The notes under the pieces were generated by a model. That model saw only the letters and a list, made by a program, of their open reading frames with translations. It had not been told where the DNA came from and did not search any database. Position numbers and translations under genes: made by a program. Below, in pieces: positions 43,491 through 53,939 of a DNA stretch of 64,000 bases (position 1 is the stretch's first letter; every line of letters starts with the position of its first letter). This stretch comes from Leptospira limi (GTDB lineage: Bacteria; Spirochaetota; Leptospiria; Leptospirales; Leptospiraceae): positions 62,001 to 126,000 of the forward strand of contig NZ_JAMQPV010000002.1 in the NCBI RefSeq assembly GCF_026151395.1, read 5' to 3'.

Positions 43491-45662
43491 TTGGAACCAA
43501 TCTCAGATTTCGGTGAAACAGAAAGTTCTCTTTCAAACAATGTTTCAGAACCTTCATACTTTATCTCATTACCAAAAAATATAGCGAGTTATTCCCTTAC
43601 TTCGCAAGCGATTTTAGAAGAGTTACGTGTACGCCACAGACGATTGGAAATGCATGGAAGTGCAGAAATCACTCCTACCTTATTTCTCACTTTGGATTCC
43701 ATTCCAGAACTTTTATCCAAACAAGTCCAATTAACCGAAACACACAAAACCAATGTGGCAATCAAAGAAGCACTAAAAGAATTAGCGGGACTCACTGAAC
43801 ACAATAAAGAACCAGTCGTATATTTTTATCCATTTATCTTACTTGTGGATCAAAAATTAGTGTTTCGATTGAGTATTATCTCTCCACAATCCAAGGAAAA
43901 AACAGATGTAGTTCCCTTTCGCAGGTCTTGTTTTAAATATAGCATTGATTTGGTGGATATCTTACTAAAGAATCGATCAAATCGTGATCTCATCCTAGAA
44001 GAAGAAAATCCAGGGAGTATATTACTAAGAACCGATCAAAAAGGGAATTTATACTTTTTCCCAACAAAACTAAGTTTTGAATCGGAGTTGGAAATGATCC
44101 TTCGTTCGAGTATGGAACCGTTTGGACCTTTACCAACAAAAGATTTTATTTTAGATGTTGTTACCAGAGGGAAAGAAACTGCCAAATTGGTTGAGATTGT
44201 ACCGGGATACCATTTTGTATTACCAAATAGTTCGCATCACCCTGAATACGTAAAACATTTAGCAATACAATTGGATGGACTCAAACAATTCGCCTTTCCT
44301 TACCTAAAACGATTCGCAAAAGAAAACAAATATGAAGGTTACTTAGAAAAACTAATTGAACTCGAAACAAAACTTCCTAAAAAAACAGAAGAACTTTTGA
44401 ATTCAGCACAAAACTACATCCAAGAATTAAGTTCCTTACTGGGAGATTTTCCATTTGATAAAATTACAAACGAAGAATCAATGCGTGTCAAAAATGGAAT
44501 CCAAGATAGTATCATCATTTTAAACAAACTTTCTCGATTTTTTACCGAACAAAAAAAAGAAGATGCAGAAGACGAATTATTTTCTCTGATCCAATTATTA
44601 AGCACAAAAATCGAAGAAAACACAAAAAACACAGTTACTCTCACCAAATTGAACTTAGTCGCCGAAATCAAAACTTTAAATATAAAATCCGATTCAGAAA
44701 AAAAAATGGCCATCGATAAAATAGTAAAAACTTTATCTGATACGTATGGTTGTTTGGAAATGAAAGAAGAAGATTTCCATGTCCTCTTTGCACTCGACCA
44801 AAAGTATCTAACCAAAGTAGAAGAAAACACTCTACTTTTAGCAAAAACAAATTCCGAATACCGAAACGAACTTCCCATCCTCGACCAAATCCGAATCATC
44901 TTAAAAAACAGATCAGACGTATCCATTGACAAAGCAGATATAGAAGATGTATCCAAAGAAGTAGATACAGAAGAAATTGCGGAAACTCCAAAAGAACCAA
45001 GGATTTCATTCTCTGCTTTGCAAGAAAAATTCCATGTCCCTATTGGAGTCTTTAGTTTTTTAACATTGGCCTCGATTGTCACTGTCATTTCCCTACTGAT
45101 TGGAAGTTTGGAATACATAGGCAGTGGATTTTTATTCAGTTTTTTCCTTGGACTGATATTGGGTTATTTGTATAGAAAAGATGGAAAACCAAAACCAAAT
45201 CTAGAAAAACAAAAAACAGGTGTCCCTAAAGAGAATCGATCACTTACGATTGCTAAGGTGGCAGAAGCTTTTATCTATCCAAAAAAATTCAATAGCATCG
45301 CAGAAAAGGTATACGATACAAAACGATTGCGTAACCACATAGAAGAATGTGTAGAAGATATCAAATTGGAACTTTCAGTCGCGGATCAAAAAAAAGACAC
45401 TAACAAAATTGTCGCTGAAATCGAACATGCGATTTTACAAATCTCTGTGGTGATGAAAATTCCGGAAGCCATCCAATTAAAAAACCGGTCCAAGGAACTC
45501 ATCCTTTCCAAAGCAGACTTTCGTACGATTTTATTTCGCACACAACTTGCAGAATACTATCGTAAAGAAGCCAGTTTGTATAAATCCGACCGCGACCAAA
45601 TGGATTACATTCAGTTTATCATCCGCGAATTGGAATTTGGCTATAATAAATATTTAAAGTAA
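43491..45662 (+). CDS. Large protein with C-terminal membrane hairpin, unknown function
   Basis: About 723 residues from a TTG at 43491 with an AGCAGG ribosome-like site; in-frame TTG codons also occur at 43443 and 43470. The first ~500 residues are soluble, Lys/Glu-rich and helical, with segments such as LIELETKLPKKTEELLNSAQNYIQEL suggesting coiled coils. Two hydrophobic helices occur near residues 535-585 (FSFLTLASIVTVISLLIGSL, then FLFSFFLGLILGYLY). A basic ~150-residue tail follows. I recognise no domain. Next is the LRR lipoprotein, 13 nt downstream on the same strand, so they probably form an operon. Confidence 0.65.
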   Translation: MEPISDFGETESSLSNNVSEPSYFISLPKNIASYSLTSQAILEELRVRHRRLEMHGSAEITPTLFLTLDSIPELLSKQVQLTETHKTNVAIKEALKELAGLTEHNKEPVVYFYPFILLVDQKLVFRLSIISPQSKEKTDVVPFRRSCFKYSIDLVDILLKNRSNRDLILEEENPGSILLRTDQKGNLYFFPTKLSFESELEMILRSSMEPFGPLPTKDFILDVVTRGKETAKLVEIVPGYHFVLPNSSHHPEYVKHLAIQLDGLKQFAFPYLKRFAKENKYEGYLEKLIELETKLPKKTEELLNSAQNYIQELSSLLGDFPFDKITNEESMRVKNGIQDSIIILNKLSRFFTEQKKEDAEDELFSLIQLLSTKIEENTKNTVTLTKLNLVAEIKTLNIKSDSEKKMAIDKIVKTLSDTYGCLEMKEEDFHVLFALDQKYLTKVEENTLLLAKTNSEYRNELPILDQIRIILKNRSDVSIDKADIEDVSKEVDTEEIAETPKEPRISFSALQEKFHVPIGVFSFLTLASIVTVISLLIGSLEYIGSGFLFSFFLGLILGYLYRKDGKPKPNLEKQKTGVPKENRSLTIAKVAEAFIYPKKFNSIAEKVYDTKRLRNHIEECVEDIKLELSVADQKKDTNKIVAEIEHAILQISVVMKIPEAIQLKNRSKELILSKADFRTILFRTQLAEYYRKEASLYKSDRDQMDYIQFIIRELEFGYNKYLK

Positions 45663-45675
45663 AAATTCTGGTCTT

Positions 45676-46305
45676 ATGAAGTTGAATGTTTTTCCCATTT
45701 ATTATTTGTTCCTAGCAGTTTTGTTTTCCTTTGGTTGTAAAAAGGAAGTGGTGGATGCAAACATTTGGTTTGAAGAACACAAGGAAGAGCGAGTCCTCAA
45801 TCTTTCCAATAAAGAAATAGGTGTTTTACCAACTTCGATTGGAAACTTAAACAACGTAGAAGAACTTACCCTCCAATACGATTCACTCACTGGATTACCA
45901 AAAGAGATTGGTAACTTAAAACAGCTTAAGATTCTCAATCTTTTTGGAAACCCCCTCACTACTCTTCCGGAAGAACTGGGAAATTTGGAAAACTTGGAAG
46001 TATTACTACTTGGCAGAACCGAACTGAAAGAAATCCCCCCAGTCATTTCAAAATTAAAACATCTAAAAACCCTGGCACTAGACGAAACCAAAGTGCAACT
46101 AACAGAAGCGGACGTGGAAGTGATCGCAAACCTCCCTTCTTTGGAAATCCTTGACCTAAGCCTAATGAGAGAGTACAAAACTCTCCCTAAAAACTTGGCA
46201 AAACTTTCCTTTTTGAAACAACTCATCTTACAAAAAACTCTTTTGGAGAAATCTGATGTTGCACGACTGCGAGACGAGTTACCGAAAGTTCGCGTAAAAC
46301 TATAA
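45676..46305 (+). CDS. Leucine-rich-repeat lipoprotein
   Basis: This 209-residue protein has a signal ending in the lipobox FSFGC, giving a mature N-terminus C-K-K-E. Six to seven LRR units of about 23 residues follow, of the bacterial type LxxLPxxIGNLxxLxxLxL: LPTSIGNLNNVEELTLQYDS, LPKEIGNLKQLKILNLFGN, LPEELGNLENLEVLLLGRT, IPPVISKLKHLKTLALDET. Such proteins are frequent in Leptospira and thought to bind partners at the cell surface or in the periplasm. It follows the large membrane protein by 13 nt. Confidence 0.88.
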   Translation: MKLNVFPIYYLFLAVLFSFGCKKEVVDANIWFEEHKEERVLNLSNKEIGVLPTSIGNLNNVEELTLQYDSLTGLPKEIGNLKQLKILNLFGNPLTTLPEELGNLENLEVLLLGRTELKEIPPVISKLKHLKTLALDETKVQLTEADVEVIANLPSLEILDLSLMREYKTLPKNLAKLSFLKQLILQKTLLEKSDVARLRDELPKVRVKL

Positions 46306-46364
46306 ACAATTTGATTATTTTTTCCGTTTTCTCTTTGGCCTAGAGTTCAAACACTGGTCTTACT

Positions 46365-49115
46365 ATGGCCAAACCAGAAACGGAAAATCCTTATTCTAAA
46401 ACAGTTCTCCTTCCTGAGACCAATTTTCCCATGAAAGCCGACCTGGCAAAACGTGAGCCAGGCCAAATCCAAATTTGGAAAACAGAAAAAGTGTTCCAAA
46501 AGATGAGAGAAATTCGAAACAACAAACCATCCTTTGTTTTGCATGACGGGCCACCGTATGCGAATGGGAATTTCCATGTTGGCCACTCTCTCAATAAAAT
46601 TTTAAAAGACATCATCATTAAATCAAAAACCCTTTCTGGTTTCCAAACGGATATGATCCCTGGTTGGGATTGCCATGGACTTCCCATCGAAGTACAGGTG
46701 TTAAAGAATCTTGGAAAAGAAGCAAGGAACACAAGCCCAAGTGATCTTCGAAAAAAATGCAGAGAGTATGCAGCCGAGTTTGTTGGCAAACAAGGAGAAG
46801 ACTTAAATCGTTTCCTTTGTTTTTGGGATGAGGATCACAAATACCTCACAATGGCTCCTGAATTTGAAGCAAGGATTGTGGAAGTCTTTGGTTCTCTTTT
46901 TGAAAAGGGTTACATCTACAAAGGGAAAAAACCTGTATATTGGTGTATTGATTTGGCAACGGCCCATGCGGAAGCAGAGATCGAATACCAAAACCATGTC
47001 TCTCCTTCCATCTATGTGAAGTTTCCTGTCAAAGGGGAAACGGATACATATTGCCTGATCTGGACAACAACTCCTTGGACACTCCCAGCAAACCTTGCAA
47101 TTTGTTTTAACGAAGAACTTCCCTATTCTCTTTTCCAATCAGACAGTCATGGCCGACTCATTCTTGCTGATGGATTAAAAGAAGCAGTGGAACAAAAAAC
47201 AGGGATCACTCTTACCAAAATCAAATCCCTATCCAATGCCGACTTAAAACAAATGGTATTCCTCCATCCATTTTTAGATCGTGAGTCGATTCCACTTTTT
47301 GGAAACCATGTCACACTGGATGCAGGAACAGGTTGTGTACACACTGCTCCTGGACATGGAACAGACGATTATCGTGTGGGAACAGCAGCAGGACTTCCTA
47401 CCCTTTCCCCAGTAGATGATTACGGCCGTTATACGGACGAATTTGAAATGATGAAGGGTGTAAAAATTTGGGATGCAAATCCAAAGATAGTCGAACTCTT
47501 AAAAGAAAAAAATGCCCTAGTCCATTTTTCTGAATTCACTCACTCTTACCCTCATAGTTGGAGGAGTAAAAAACCACTCATCTTCCGTGCCACTCCACAA
47601 TGGTTTTTTTCCATCGACCATAATGGACTCCGTGAAGAATCACTGAAGGCCATTGACAAAGTGCAATGGATTCCTGATTGGGGGATCACAAGGATTCGTT
47701 CCATGGTGGAGTCAAGACCTGACTGGTGTTTGTCGAGACAAAGGAATTGGGGAGTACCGATCCCTTCCTTTACTTGTAAGTCTTGTGGACAGACCCATTT
47801 GGATGACAAAACCATCCAACACTTCATTCAAATTGTGAAACAAGAAGGGATCGAAGTTTGGTATGAAAAGGAAGCAAAAGACTTACTTCCACAAGGGACA
47901 AAATGTAACAAATGTGGATCAGATGACCTCAAACAAGACAAAGACATCCTAGATGTTTGGTTTGATTCTGGTGTTTCCAGCTTTGCTGTGTTTGGTGATT
48001 CCATTGGAAAAGAACCAGCTGATTTGTATTTGGAAGGTTCGGACCAACATAGAGGTTGGTTCCAATCTTCACTTTGGCCATCGATGGCCATTCGTAAAAC
48101 TCCCCCTTATAAATCCGTTCTCACCCATGGGTATGTGTTGGATGAAAAAGGACATGCGATGTCCAAGTCTCTTGGCAACGTAATCAATCCAACAACCGAT
48201 ATCATCAACCAATATGGTGCAGATATTTTACGTCTTTGGGTGAGCACGCAAGACTTCAGGGATGATGTGAAAATCGGAAAAGATTCGATCAAAACTGTCT
48301 CAGAAGCCTATCGTAAAATCCGTAATACCTTCCGGTATTTACTAGGAAATACAAGTGCGACAACACTTGAATGGAATCTGAAAAAAGATGACCTAGAAAC
48401 CATTGACAGATACTACCTTCACAAACTAGCAAAACTCAATGAAGAAGTGAAAAAACTATATGAAACCTACCAGTTCCACCAAGTGTACCACAAGGTACTT
48501 GTGTTTTGTACGGTAGATTTATCACAAGATTACTTTGAAATCATTCGTGATCGTATGTATTGTGATGCAAAAGAATCCAAAACAAGACGTTCTTCTGAAT
48601 ACACACTCGCTGTGATTTTGGAAGTGCTCTCCAAACTCCTTGCACCTATCCTTTCGTTTACAACCGAAGAAGTATGGTCAACCTTTGGGAAAAAAGATTC
48701 TGTTTTTTATACTGATTTTTCTGACCTAACAAGATGGGTGGATGAATCCCTTGAATCCGAATTCAAACCTGTGTTTGCAACAAAGGAAGATGTCCAAAAA
48801 GCCTTAGAAGAAGCAAGGAAACTCGGAAAACTTGGTAAGTCTCTCGAAGCAGAAGTATTACTTTCTGGTGGATCTTTAAAAGACACAAAGTTTACCAAAG
48901 ACGACCTGAGTTTATTCTTTGTGGTATCGGAAGTATCCTTTGACCAGAAAGAAATCAGTGAAGTATTTTCGGAATGGAAAGGAGAAACGGGAACCATTCA
49001 AATTCGAAAACCTCACCACGAAGAATGCCCAAGATGTTGGCGCCATGTTTCAGAAAAAGAAGGAACTTTGTGCAAACGTTGTGAGGAAGTGGTTTCAAAA
49101 CTTTCCCCTAAATAA
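46365..49115 (+). CDS. ileS: Isoleucyl-tRNA synthetase
   Basis: This 916-residue class I synthetase charges tRNA-Ile. The HIGH motif is HVGH at residues 71-74 and the KMSKS motif is AMSKS at 598-602. The CP1 editing domain shows [13 protein letters not shown] and [16 protein letters not shown]. The C-terminal zinc finger is [19 protein letters not shown], which marks the bacterial IleS1 type that edits valine. [27 protein letters not shown] segment, spread over about 26 residues, and SWRSKKPL are also typical. A terminator follows directly. Confidence 0.98.
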   Translation: MAKPETENPYSKTVLLPETNFPMKADLAKREPGQIQIWKTEKVFQKMREIRNNKPSFVLHDGPPYANGNFHVGHSLNKILKDIIIKSKTLSGFQTDMIPGWDCHGLPIEVQVLKNLGKEARNTSPSDLRKKCREYAAEFVGKQGEDLNRFLCFWDEDHKYLTMAPEFEARIVEVFGSLFEKGYIYKGKKPVYWCIDLATAHAEAEIEYQNHVSPSIYVKFPVKGETDTYCLIWTTTPWTLPANLAICFNEELPYSLFQSDSHGRLILADGLKEAVEQKTGITLTKIKSLSNADLKQMVFLHPFLDRESIPLFGNHVTLDAGTGCVHTAPGHGTDDYRVGTAAGLPTLSPVDDYGRYTDEFEMMKGVKIWDANPKIVELLKEKNALVHFSEFTHSYPHSWRSKKPLIFRATPQWFFSIDHNGLREESLKAIDKVQWIPDWGITRIRSMVESRPDWCLSRQRNWGVPIPSFTCKSCGQTHLDDKTIQHFIQIVKQEGIEVWYEKEAKDLLPQGTKCNKCGSDDLKQDKDILDVWFDSGVSSFAVFGDSIGKEPADLYLEGSDQHRGWFQSSLWPSMAIRKTPPYKSVLTHGYVLDEKGHAMSKSLGNVINPTTDIINQYGADILRLWVSTQDFRDDVKIGKDSIKTVSEAYRKIRNTFRYLLGNTSATTLEWNLKKDDLETIDRYYLHKLAKLNEEVKKLYETYQFHQVYHKVLVFCTVDLSQDYFEIIRDRMYCDAKESKTRRSSEYTLAVILEVLSKLLAPILSFTTEEVWSTFGKKDSVFYTDFSDLTRWVDESLESEFKPVFATKEDVQKALEEARKLGKLGKSLEAEVLLSGGSLKDTKFTKDDLSLFFVVSEVSFDQKEISEVFSEWKGETGTIQIRKPHHEECPRCWRHVSEKEGTLCKRCEEVVSKLSPK

Positions 49116-49165
49116 AGTTAGGGGATTGATTTTTAAATATTCAACTTAAGCTCAGATGAGAATAG

Positions 49166-49200
49166 AACCTGTCGACTGTGATACGGATGGCAGGTTTTTT
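49166..49200 (+). terminator. Rho-independent terminator of ileS
   Basis: AACCTGTC (49166-49173) and GGCAGGTT (49189-49196) form an 8-bp stem with one G:T pair and a 15-nt loop, followed by TTTTAT that runs into the end of the convergent murJ gene. Confidence 0.8.
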
Positions 49201-50830
49201 ATTTGTTTTCCTTTTTTTGTTTCCACCTTCGTAAGAACCTACCCATGATGATTTCGGATTCCGAAAGGCCGGTGTAGGTAGCGATTCCAAAATACAAAAT
49301 AACCGCAGGAACCATCGAAAGAGATAAACTCAATCGACTTAGATTCGCATAACTAAGACTAAGGGTATTGTTTCCCCAATTTTGTAAGTTTGGTTTGATC
49401 ACCCATTCTGAAAACAAAAGCCAAAAGAAAAGTCCAAAGAGTGCAGGTACCATTTTCAAAATTCGTTTCCCAACAGTCACAAAAGGAATTCTCACTTGGT
49501 GTGCTTTTAAATAATACAATAAAAGAGATGAGGTAACAATTGCACTTAGGGCGGATGCAAGGGCAATGGCTGAATGTTTTAGAAAAAACATCAAACTAAT
49601 ACTCACAACCACACTTAAGACAAAAGAAATCAATTGAATACGAAGTGGAGTTTTTGTATCGGAAAAAGCATAATAGGAAGAAACTAACACTTTGTTGATA
49701 CTATAAAATGGGATCGCAAGTGAATAAAACACGAGTGGGAAAAATGCGGTGAGTGTCGCAAGATGGTCCCAACGTCCCCCGTAATAGATAGAATCCAAAA
49801 CCGTTTCCCCAAGAACCGCCAAACCAATGCTTGCTGGTAATGTTAAAAAAAATGCAAATGATAATACATCCGCAATTTCTTTCGGTACATTTTCTTCCCT
49901 TCCTTCTCTTAAGTCTTTGAGTAGTGAAGGAAGGATGGTAGTCGCAAGAGCAACCCCAATGATCCCTGTGGGGAGTTGGACGAGTCTCTGGGAATAATCT
50001 AAACTAACAACAGCACCAAGTCCTGGGTTTTGGTTTTGTATGTAGTTGGCAAGAAAGATATCCACAAGGAGCCCAATTTGGTAAAAACTCCCGCCAAGAG
50101 CAGCAGGTAACATGAGTTTAAAAATTTTTTTGATGGCTGGGTGTTTGAAATCCAAACGAAAGATGGGACCAAATCCGTTCTTGTAAACAAACCATCCTTG
50201 CACAAGTAATTGTAATACCCCACCACAAACAATCCCGTAGGCAAGGTAAAACACTCTGTCCTTAATTTCATGGTAAAAGGGAAACACAAAGAAAAATACT
50301 GCCAAATAACTAAAGTTAAGGATGATCGGGGATAATGAAGGTACGAAATATTTATGATGTGAGTTCGAAATCGACATAAAAATCGAAGATAAACTTGCTG
50401 TCATGATGAGAAAAAATAAAACTAACGAAAGTTCTACGACCAGATTCCCATATTCGGGAGTACCACCCACAAGAGTGGGTAAAAACTGAGCGGCAAACAA
50501 CCAAAAAAAGGCCACAAAGAGTGACAAACAAAGGAAAAGAAAACTAAGGACAGTTCCTGCCATCACACGAGCTTCCATCACACCCATTTTTTCATACTCT
50601 GAAAAAATAGGCATAAAGGATTGGCTTAAGGTTCCTTCTGCCAGGAGGTTTCGGAACATATTGGGTAGTCTGTAGGCAACACTAAAGGCAGACGCTACCA
50701 TTCCTGTTCCGAAACTAACAGCCATAAAGTGGTCACGAATGAGCCCTAAAATTCTTGATAAGAATGTATAAAAAGATAAAGCAAGGGATCGTTTTGTACT
50801 CGATTCGTTCCCTGGGACTTTGTTTGTCAT
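49199..50830 (-). CDS. murJ: Lipid II flippase MurJ (MviN family)
   Basis: This 543-residue protein has about fourteen membrane helices. The N-terminus has LSRILGLIRDHFMAVSFGTG and AYRLPNMFRNLLAEGTLSQSFMPIFSEY, the MviN signature with the essential Arg residues. It moves lipid II across the inner membrane for peptidoglycan synthesis. It is last in a minus-strand operon: lipB, a membrane protein, a STAS/zinc-ribbon protein, murJ, with 11 nt to its upstream neighbour. Confidence 0.96.
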   Translation of the reverse strand: MTNKVPGNESSTKRSLALSFYTFLSRILGLIRDHFMAVSFGTGMVASAFSVAYRLPNMFRNLLAEGTLSQSFMPIFSEYEKMGVMEARVMAGTVLSFLFLCLSLFVAFFWLFAAQFLPTLVGGTPEYGNLVVELSLVLFFLIMTASLSSIFMSISNSHHKYFVPSLSPIILNFSYLAVFFFVFPFYHEIKDRVFYLAYGIVCGGVLQLLVQGWFVYKNGFGPIFRLDFKHPAIKKIFKLMLPAALGGSFYQIGLLVDIFLANYIQNQNPGLGAVVSLDYSQRLVQLPTGIIGVALATTILPSLLKDLREGREENVPKEIADVLSFAFFLTLPASIGLAVLGETVLDSIYYGGRWDHLATLTAFFPLVFYSLAIPFYSINKVLVSSYYAFSDTKTPLRIQLISFVLSVVVSISLMFFLKHSAIALASALSAIVTSSLLLYYLKAHQVRIPFVTVGKRILKMVPALFGLFFWLLFSEWVIKPNLQNWGNNTLSLSYANLSRLSLSLSMVPAVILYFGIATYTGLSESEIIMGRFLRRWKQKKENK

Positions 50831-50841
50831 ACGACCAGATT

Positions 50842-51717
50842 TTAGATTGGATTTAATTTTTCAAGAAAACGGATAGAACCATTGGGACTCAATTGGAACT
50901 GCGTTTTACAACTTGGACATTCATGTTTACCAAATTTAAATAACCTTAGCCTTGTCCCACACACTTCACATTGGATGATCCTTTCGACAGTCTCCAATTG
51001 TTTGGTTTTCGATTGGATGTAATTTGGAATTTTATCCAATTGGGTCGACTCAACTACCGAAGTCCCTGATTTATAATGGGAAAATCGTCTTTCCAATTCG
51101 GAACTTAATGATTCTTTGATTTCCAATCGGAGTTGGTTTATTTTTTCTTCGAGTACAACTTCCATAGGGGAAGGAGTGGCTTTAGTTTCCACGGGTTCGT
51201 CTTTCAAAGATTCTAAGGTTGAAACAGGTTCCTTTCCAAGGTTTGATTTTCTTTCTTCTCTCGACTTCCCTGAAAAATAAAATCGGATTTTGTTAGTTTC
51301 TGATTTTGTTTCCTCTCCCGCTTTTTTGTGATCCGAAGGTTGTGAATGGGAAGATGATTCTTTTACACTTGGTTCGATACCAGACACATCCATCTGCAAT
51401 AAGAAGGATTCAGCCGCATTATGACTTCGAAAGATAGGAAATTTATCAAAAAGACCTACCAATTTTAACACATCTTCTACTTCCGATTTTAATCCATAAA
51501 TCGCATACACTGCATTTGATTTCACAATCTGTTTGTGAATTTTGACAAGGGTACTAATTCCATTCGATGTGATGAATTCAAGTGATCCTAATTGGAATAA
51601 AAATTTTCGATACCCTTTGTTCAATTGTGATTCGAAGTAACGATAAAAATCATCAGCACTACTTCCGTCTAAACCACCTTTTAATTGAATGGAAAATACT
51701 TTGTCTTTTGATTCCAT
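50842..51717 (-). CDS. STAS-domain protein with C-terminal zinc ribbon
   Basis: The protein has 291 residues. Residues 1-110 are a STAS domain (FSIQLKGGLDGSSADDFYRYF, KFLFQLGSLEFITSNGISTLVKIHK). A ~120-residue Ser/Lys/Glu-rich linker follows. The C-terminus is a zinc ribbon: CEVCGTRLRLFKFGKHECPSCK. The combination of a phosphosignal-type STAS fold and a nucleic-acid- or protein-binding zinc ribbon is uncommon. Placement before murJ (11 nt) and just after a membrane protein (3 nt) suggests control or scaffolding in cell-envelope assembly; this is inference. Confidence 0.8.
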   Translation of the reverse strand: MESKDKVFSIQLKGGLDGSSADDFYRYFESQLNKGYRKFLFQLGSLEFITSNGISTLVKIHKQIVKSNAVYAIYGLKSEVEDVLKLVGLFDKFPIFRSHNAAESFLLQMDVSGIEPSVKESSSHSQPSDHKKAGEETKSETNKIRFYFSGKSREERKSNLGKEPVSTLESLKDEPVETKATPSPMEVVLEEKINQLRLEIKESLSSELERRFSHYKSGTSVVESTQLDKIPNYIQSKTKQLETVERIIQCEVCGTRLRLFKFGKHECPSCKTQFQLSPNGSIRFLEKLNPI

Positions 51718-51720
51718 AAT

Positions 51721-52710
51721 TTATCCTAAGAAAATTGCATCTCTAACTGTATTTGTTTCATTTGGCCGATCATTCATTTGGTCAATCACCGGTCCACCAG
51801 GCAGTACTTCAACATCAGGTGAAGGGATAGTTGCATTACCTTCTATAGATGGATTTTCTTCCTGCAATTCACTCACGGCCTGGATGGAACTTTCCACTGG
51901 TTCTAATGTTTTTTTCTGAACAAGAGGCAAGGTTTCCCCTGATTCTTTTTCCGTTAACTGGTCTTTTGTGAGGACTAAGGAATACACAACAAATGCCCCA
52001 GTTAGGAGTAAACTCACAACAAGTGCAATCAGTAAGTAGTTCAATACCATCCATTCCACAAGTTTCCATTGGTTTTGAAATAATAAACCTAAGTTCCCAC
52101 GTTCATACACAAGGATCACAAGTCCCGATACATCCAAAGTACCTGGTTTGTACAATGGTGTTGTCAATCGAACTGTATTTGATTTTGCTAATGGAAGGTA
52201 GTTTAAAACCCATTCAAAACCATCCCGAACTTTCGGATCTCGTTTGGAATTAAGAATGGGATTTTCACCATTTTCTGGTTCCGACCATTCCCATTTTTTC
52301 ATCCGAATGCCTTTACGAAAGAATGTAGATTTAGCTAACTCTTCATCAGGTTTTCGTTTTCGGAGTTCTTCCAATGTATAAATTGTATCAGTGGAAACAA
52401 GTAATGTAGCATCAGGAGCATACAAACTTATCTTTAAAAAACGAAACTCTTCTGGATCATTTTTTGATTGTTCTACATAACGGTGGAACATCTTTTCAAT
52501 TTCCACATAACCATCGTTATTCAATCTTTGCTCGGCACTTTTTGCGAGTGCAAGGCTTAAGTCCCTTGCTCTGTGGTCAGAAATAAACTGTTCTTGGACA
52601 AGTGCATTTTGTAAGGACTCATAAAATGTCCAAACCACCCCACTCAGCGCAAGGGTTTCCGAGAGGATAAAAAAGAGTATAAAGGATAGAAAAAAACGTG
52701 AATATTTCAT
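51721..52710 (-). CDS. Membrane protein with periplasmic sensor-like domain, unknown function
   Basis: This 329-residue protein has an N-terminal membrane helix (FFLSFILFFILSETLALSGVVW) and a second one near residues 230-250 (LNYLLIALVVSLLLTGAFVVY), so residues about 30-225 lie in the periplasm. That domain resembles single Cache-type sensors (LKISLYAPDATLLVSTDTIY). The C-terminal ~75 residues are a short disordered cytoplasmic tail with no kinase, GGDEF or MCP domain. It sits between lipB and the STAS gene, so it could relay a signal to the STAS protein; this is inference. Confidence 0.7.
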   Translation of the reverse strand: MKYSRFFLSFILFFILSETLALSGVVWTFYESLQNALVQEQFISDHRARDLSLALAKSAEQRLNNDGYVEIEKMFHRYVEQSKNDPEEFRFLKISLYAPDATLLVSTDTIYTLEELRKRKPDEELAKSTFFRKGIRMKKWEWSEPENGENPILNSKRDPKVRDGFEWVLNYLPLAKSNTVRLTTPLYKPGTLDVSGLVILVYERGNLGLLFQNQWKLVEWMVLNYLLIALVVSLLLTGAFVVYSLVLTKDQLTEKESGETLPLVQKKTLEPVESSIQAVSELQEENPSIEGNATIPSPDVEVLPGGPVIDQMNDRPNETNTVRDAIFLG

Positions 52711-52766
52711 GGATCCCCCTTTTACTTTTCGGCCAAATCCATAAAAAGGACATAAGAAATTCGAGG

Positions 52767-53423
52767 TTATGGGAGAAGGGAAAGGAAGTGTTTTGAGAAT
52801 CGGTACACAAATTCTTTTCGTTTCTCAGGGTACCCTTCGGAAAGTCCCAAGGCAGATAAGGAAACCATGTCCTCTGACCTTGCCCCACAAGGGTTGATGA
52901 GAGAAAAGGTAAAGAGGGAATTGATTCCGTTTAAGGCAAAACCAAAACTTGTAAAATAAGATTTGGCATAAATCCCTTCTGAGATCAGTTTTTTCTTCGT
53001 TTCCTTCGTATACAAACCCGGTGACTTTGGATTCTCTTCCACTTCTAAACCCCAGGTATCTTTTACGGCGACCACCAAACTTTCGTTCAAGTTTCGCAAA
53101 AAATCTCCTAAACTTAAGCCCCTTTTTTTTAAGTCAATGTGGAGGTAACCGACAATTTGTCCTGGTTCATGGGCGGTAAAATCACCACCTCTTGGCAGAC
53201 TGACAAAGTCCACACCAAGTTCCGTAAGTCTCACCTCTGGTACCAAAAGATTTTCCGCTTTCGCACCTATGCCCCCTGTCAAACATGGACTGTGTTCTAA
53301 AAAGAGCATGGATTCTCTTCGATTTTTCCTGGCATTTTCCTGGAAATCCAAGTATCGTTGGTACGATACAATCGAAGGAAACAGATAGGAAGGTAGTCCT
53401 TTTTGATGGAGAAACTTTTGCAT
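52767..53423 (-). CDS. lipB: Octanoyl-ACP:protein N-octanoyltransferase
   Basis: This 218-residue LipB moves octanoate from ACP to the E2 and GcvH lipoyl domains, the first step of lipoate synthesis. Motifs: LEHSPCLTGG, LPRGGDFTAHEPGQIVGY, the conserved Lys145 in KKLISEGIYAK, GFALNG and INPCG with catalytic Cys179. The first ATG is at 53423 on the minus strand and overlaps head-to-head with the start of the plus-strand Panacea-like gene by 18 nt. It leads the operon toward murJ. Confidence 0.93.
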   Translation of the reverse strand: MQKFLHQKGLPSYLFPSIVSYQRYLDFQENARKNRRESMLFLEHSPCLTGGIGAKAENLLVPEVRLTELGVDFVSLPRGGDFTAHEPGQIVGYLHIDLKKRGLSLGDFLRNLNESLVVAVKDTWGLEVEENPKSPGLYTKETKKKLISEGIYAKSYFTSFGFALNGINSLFTFSLINPCGARSEDMVSLSALGLSEGYPEKRKEFVYRFSKHFLSLLP

Positions 53424-53939
53424 GCGATCCTTTGGATCCTCGAAAAATCACCGAATGGAAGAGCCCGCTTGGATTTGGCGAAGCTCCTCTACTATTCGGA
53501 TGGTGTTCATTTCCAAAAACATGCGGAGATGATCACAAGAGGAGACTATATCCACTTAGAAGACTCTCCCTACCCCGTCAAACTGAACGAAGCCCTTTTG
53601 TATTTAAAAGAGAAAGGCCATATTGAAGTGGTTCCGAAAATTGAAGGGAACGGGATCCAAGGTTTTGCCTTACGTTTTCTAAAACCAATCGATGGACTCA
53701 TCCTTTCTAAGGAAGAAAAACGAGTGATGATGAAAGTTGTGGAAGCCTTCCGGGGACGAGTGGTAGACGAAAACCGACATTATCCCAATTTATATGAAAA
53801 TTATGTCGTTACACCCTTATTTGATTCCATTCCGTTTTCGGTCGCAAGGATCAATACGAAAATCCACGTCCTTGTACAAAAAAGCCTTTTGAATCTATCG
53901 GGCAAAATGTTTAGAGTTTTATTTGAGAGGTCAGAATGA
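53406..53939 (+). CDS. Panacea/SocA-like domain protein
   Basis: This soluble protein of about 177 residues resembles the Panacea (SocA-like, DUF4065-type) fold: [54 protein letters not shown], the layout of the N-terminal half of that domain. Panacea proteins include phage-proteome antitoxins and proteolysis adaptors such as SocA. No toxin gene is visible, and the gene overlaps panD by 4 nt, so a housekeeping role is just as likely. I use the ATG at 53406 rather than the TTG at 53403. Confidence 0.6.
   Translation: MEKLLHAILWILEKSPNGRARLDLAKLLYYSDGVHFQKHAEMITRGDYIHLEDSPYPVKLNEALLYLKEKGHIEVVPKIEGNGIQGFALRFLKPIDGLILSKEEKRVMMKVVEAFRGRVVDENRHYPNLYENYVVTPLFDSIPFSVARINTKIHVLVQKSLLNLSGKMFRVLFERSE

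Noticed and set aside
44414..45118. 234-codon frame antisense to the large membrane protein gene
   Set aside because: Ser/Phe/Arg-rich shadow of a Lys/Glu-rich gene; no start signal or family resemblance.
46391..46789. 132-codon frame antisense to ileS
   Set aside because: ileS is certain on the opposite strand; this frame has no recognisable content.
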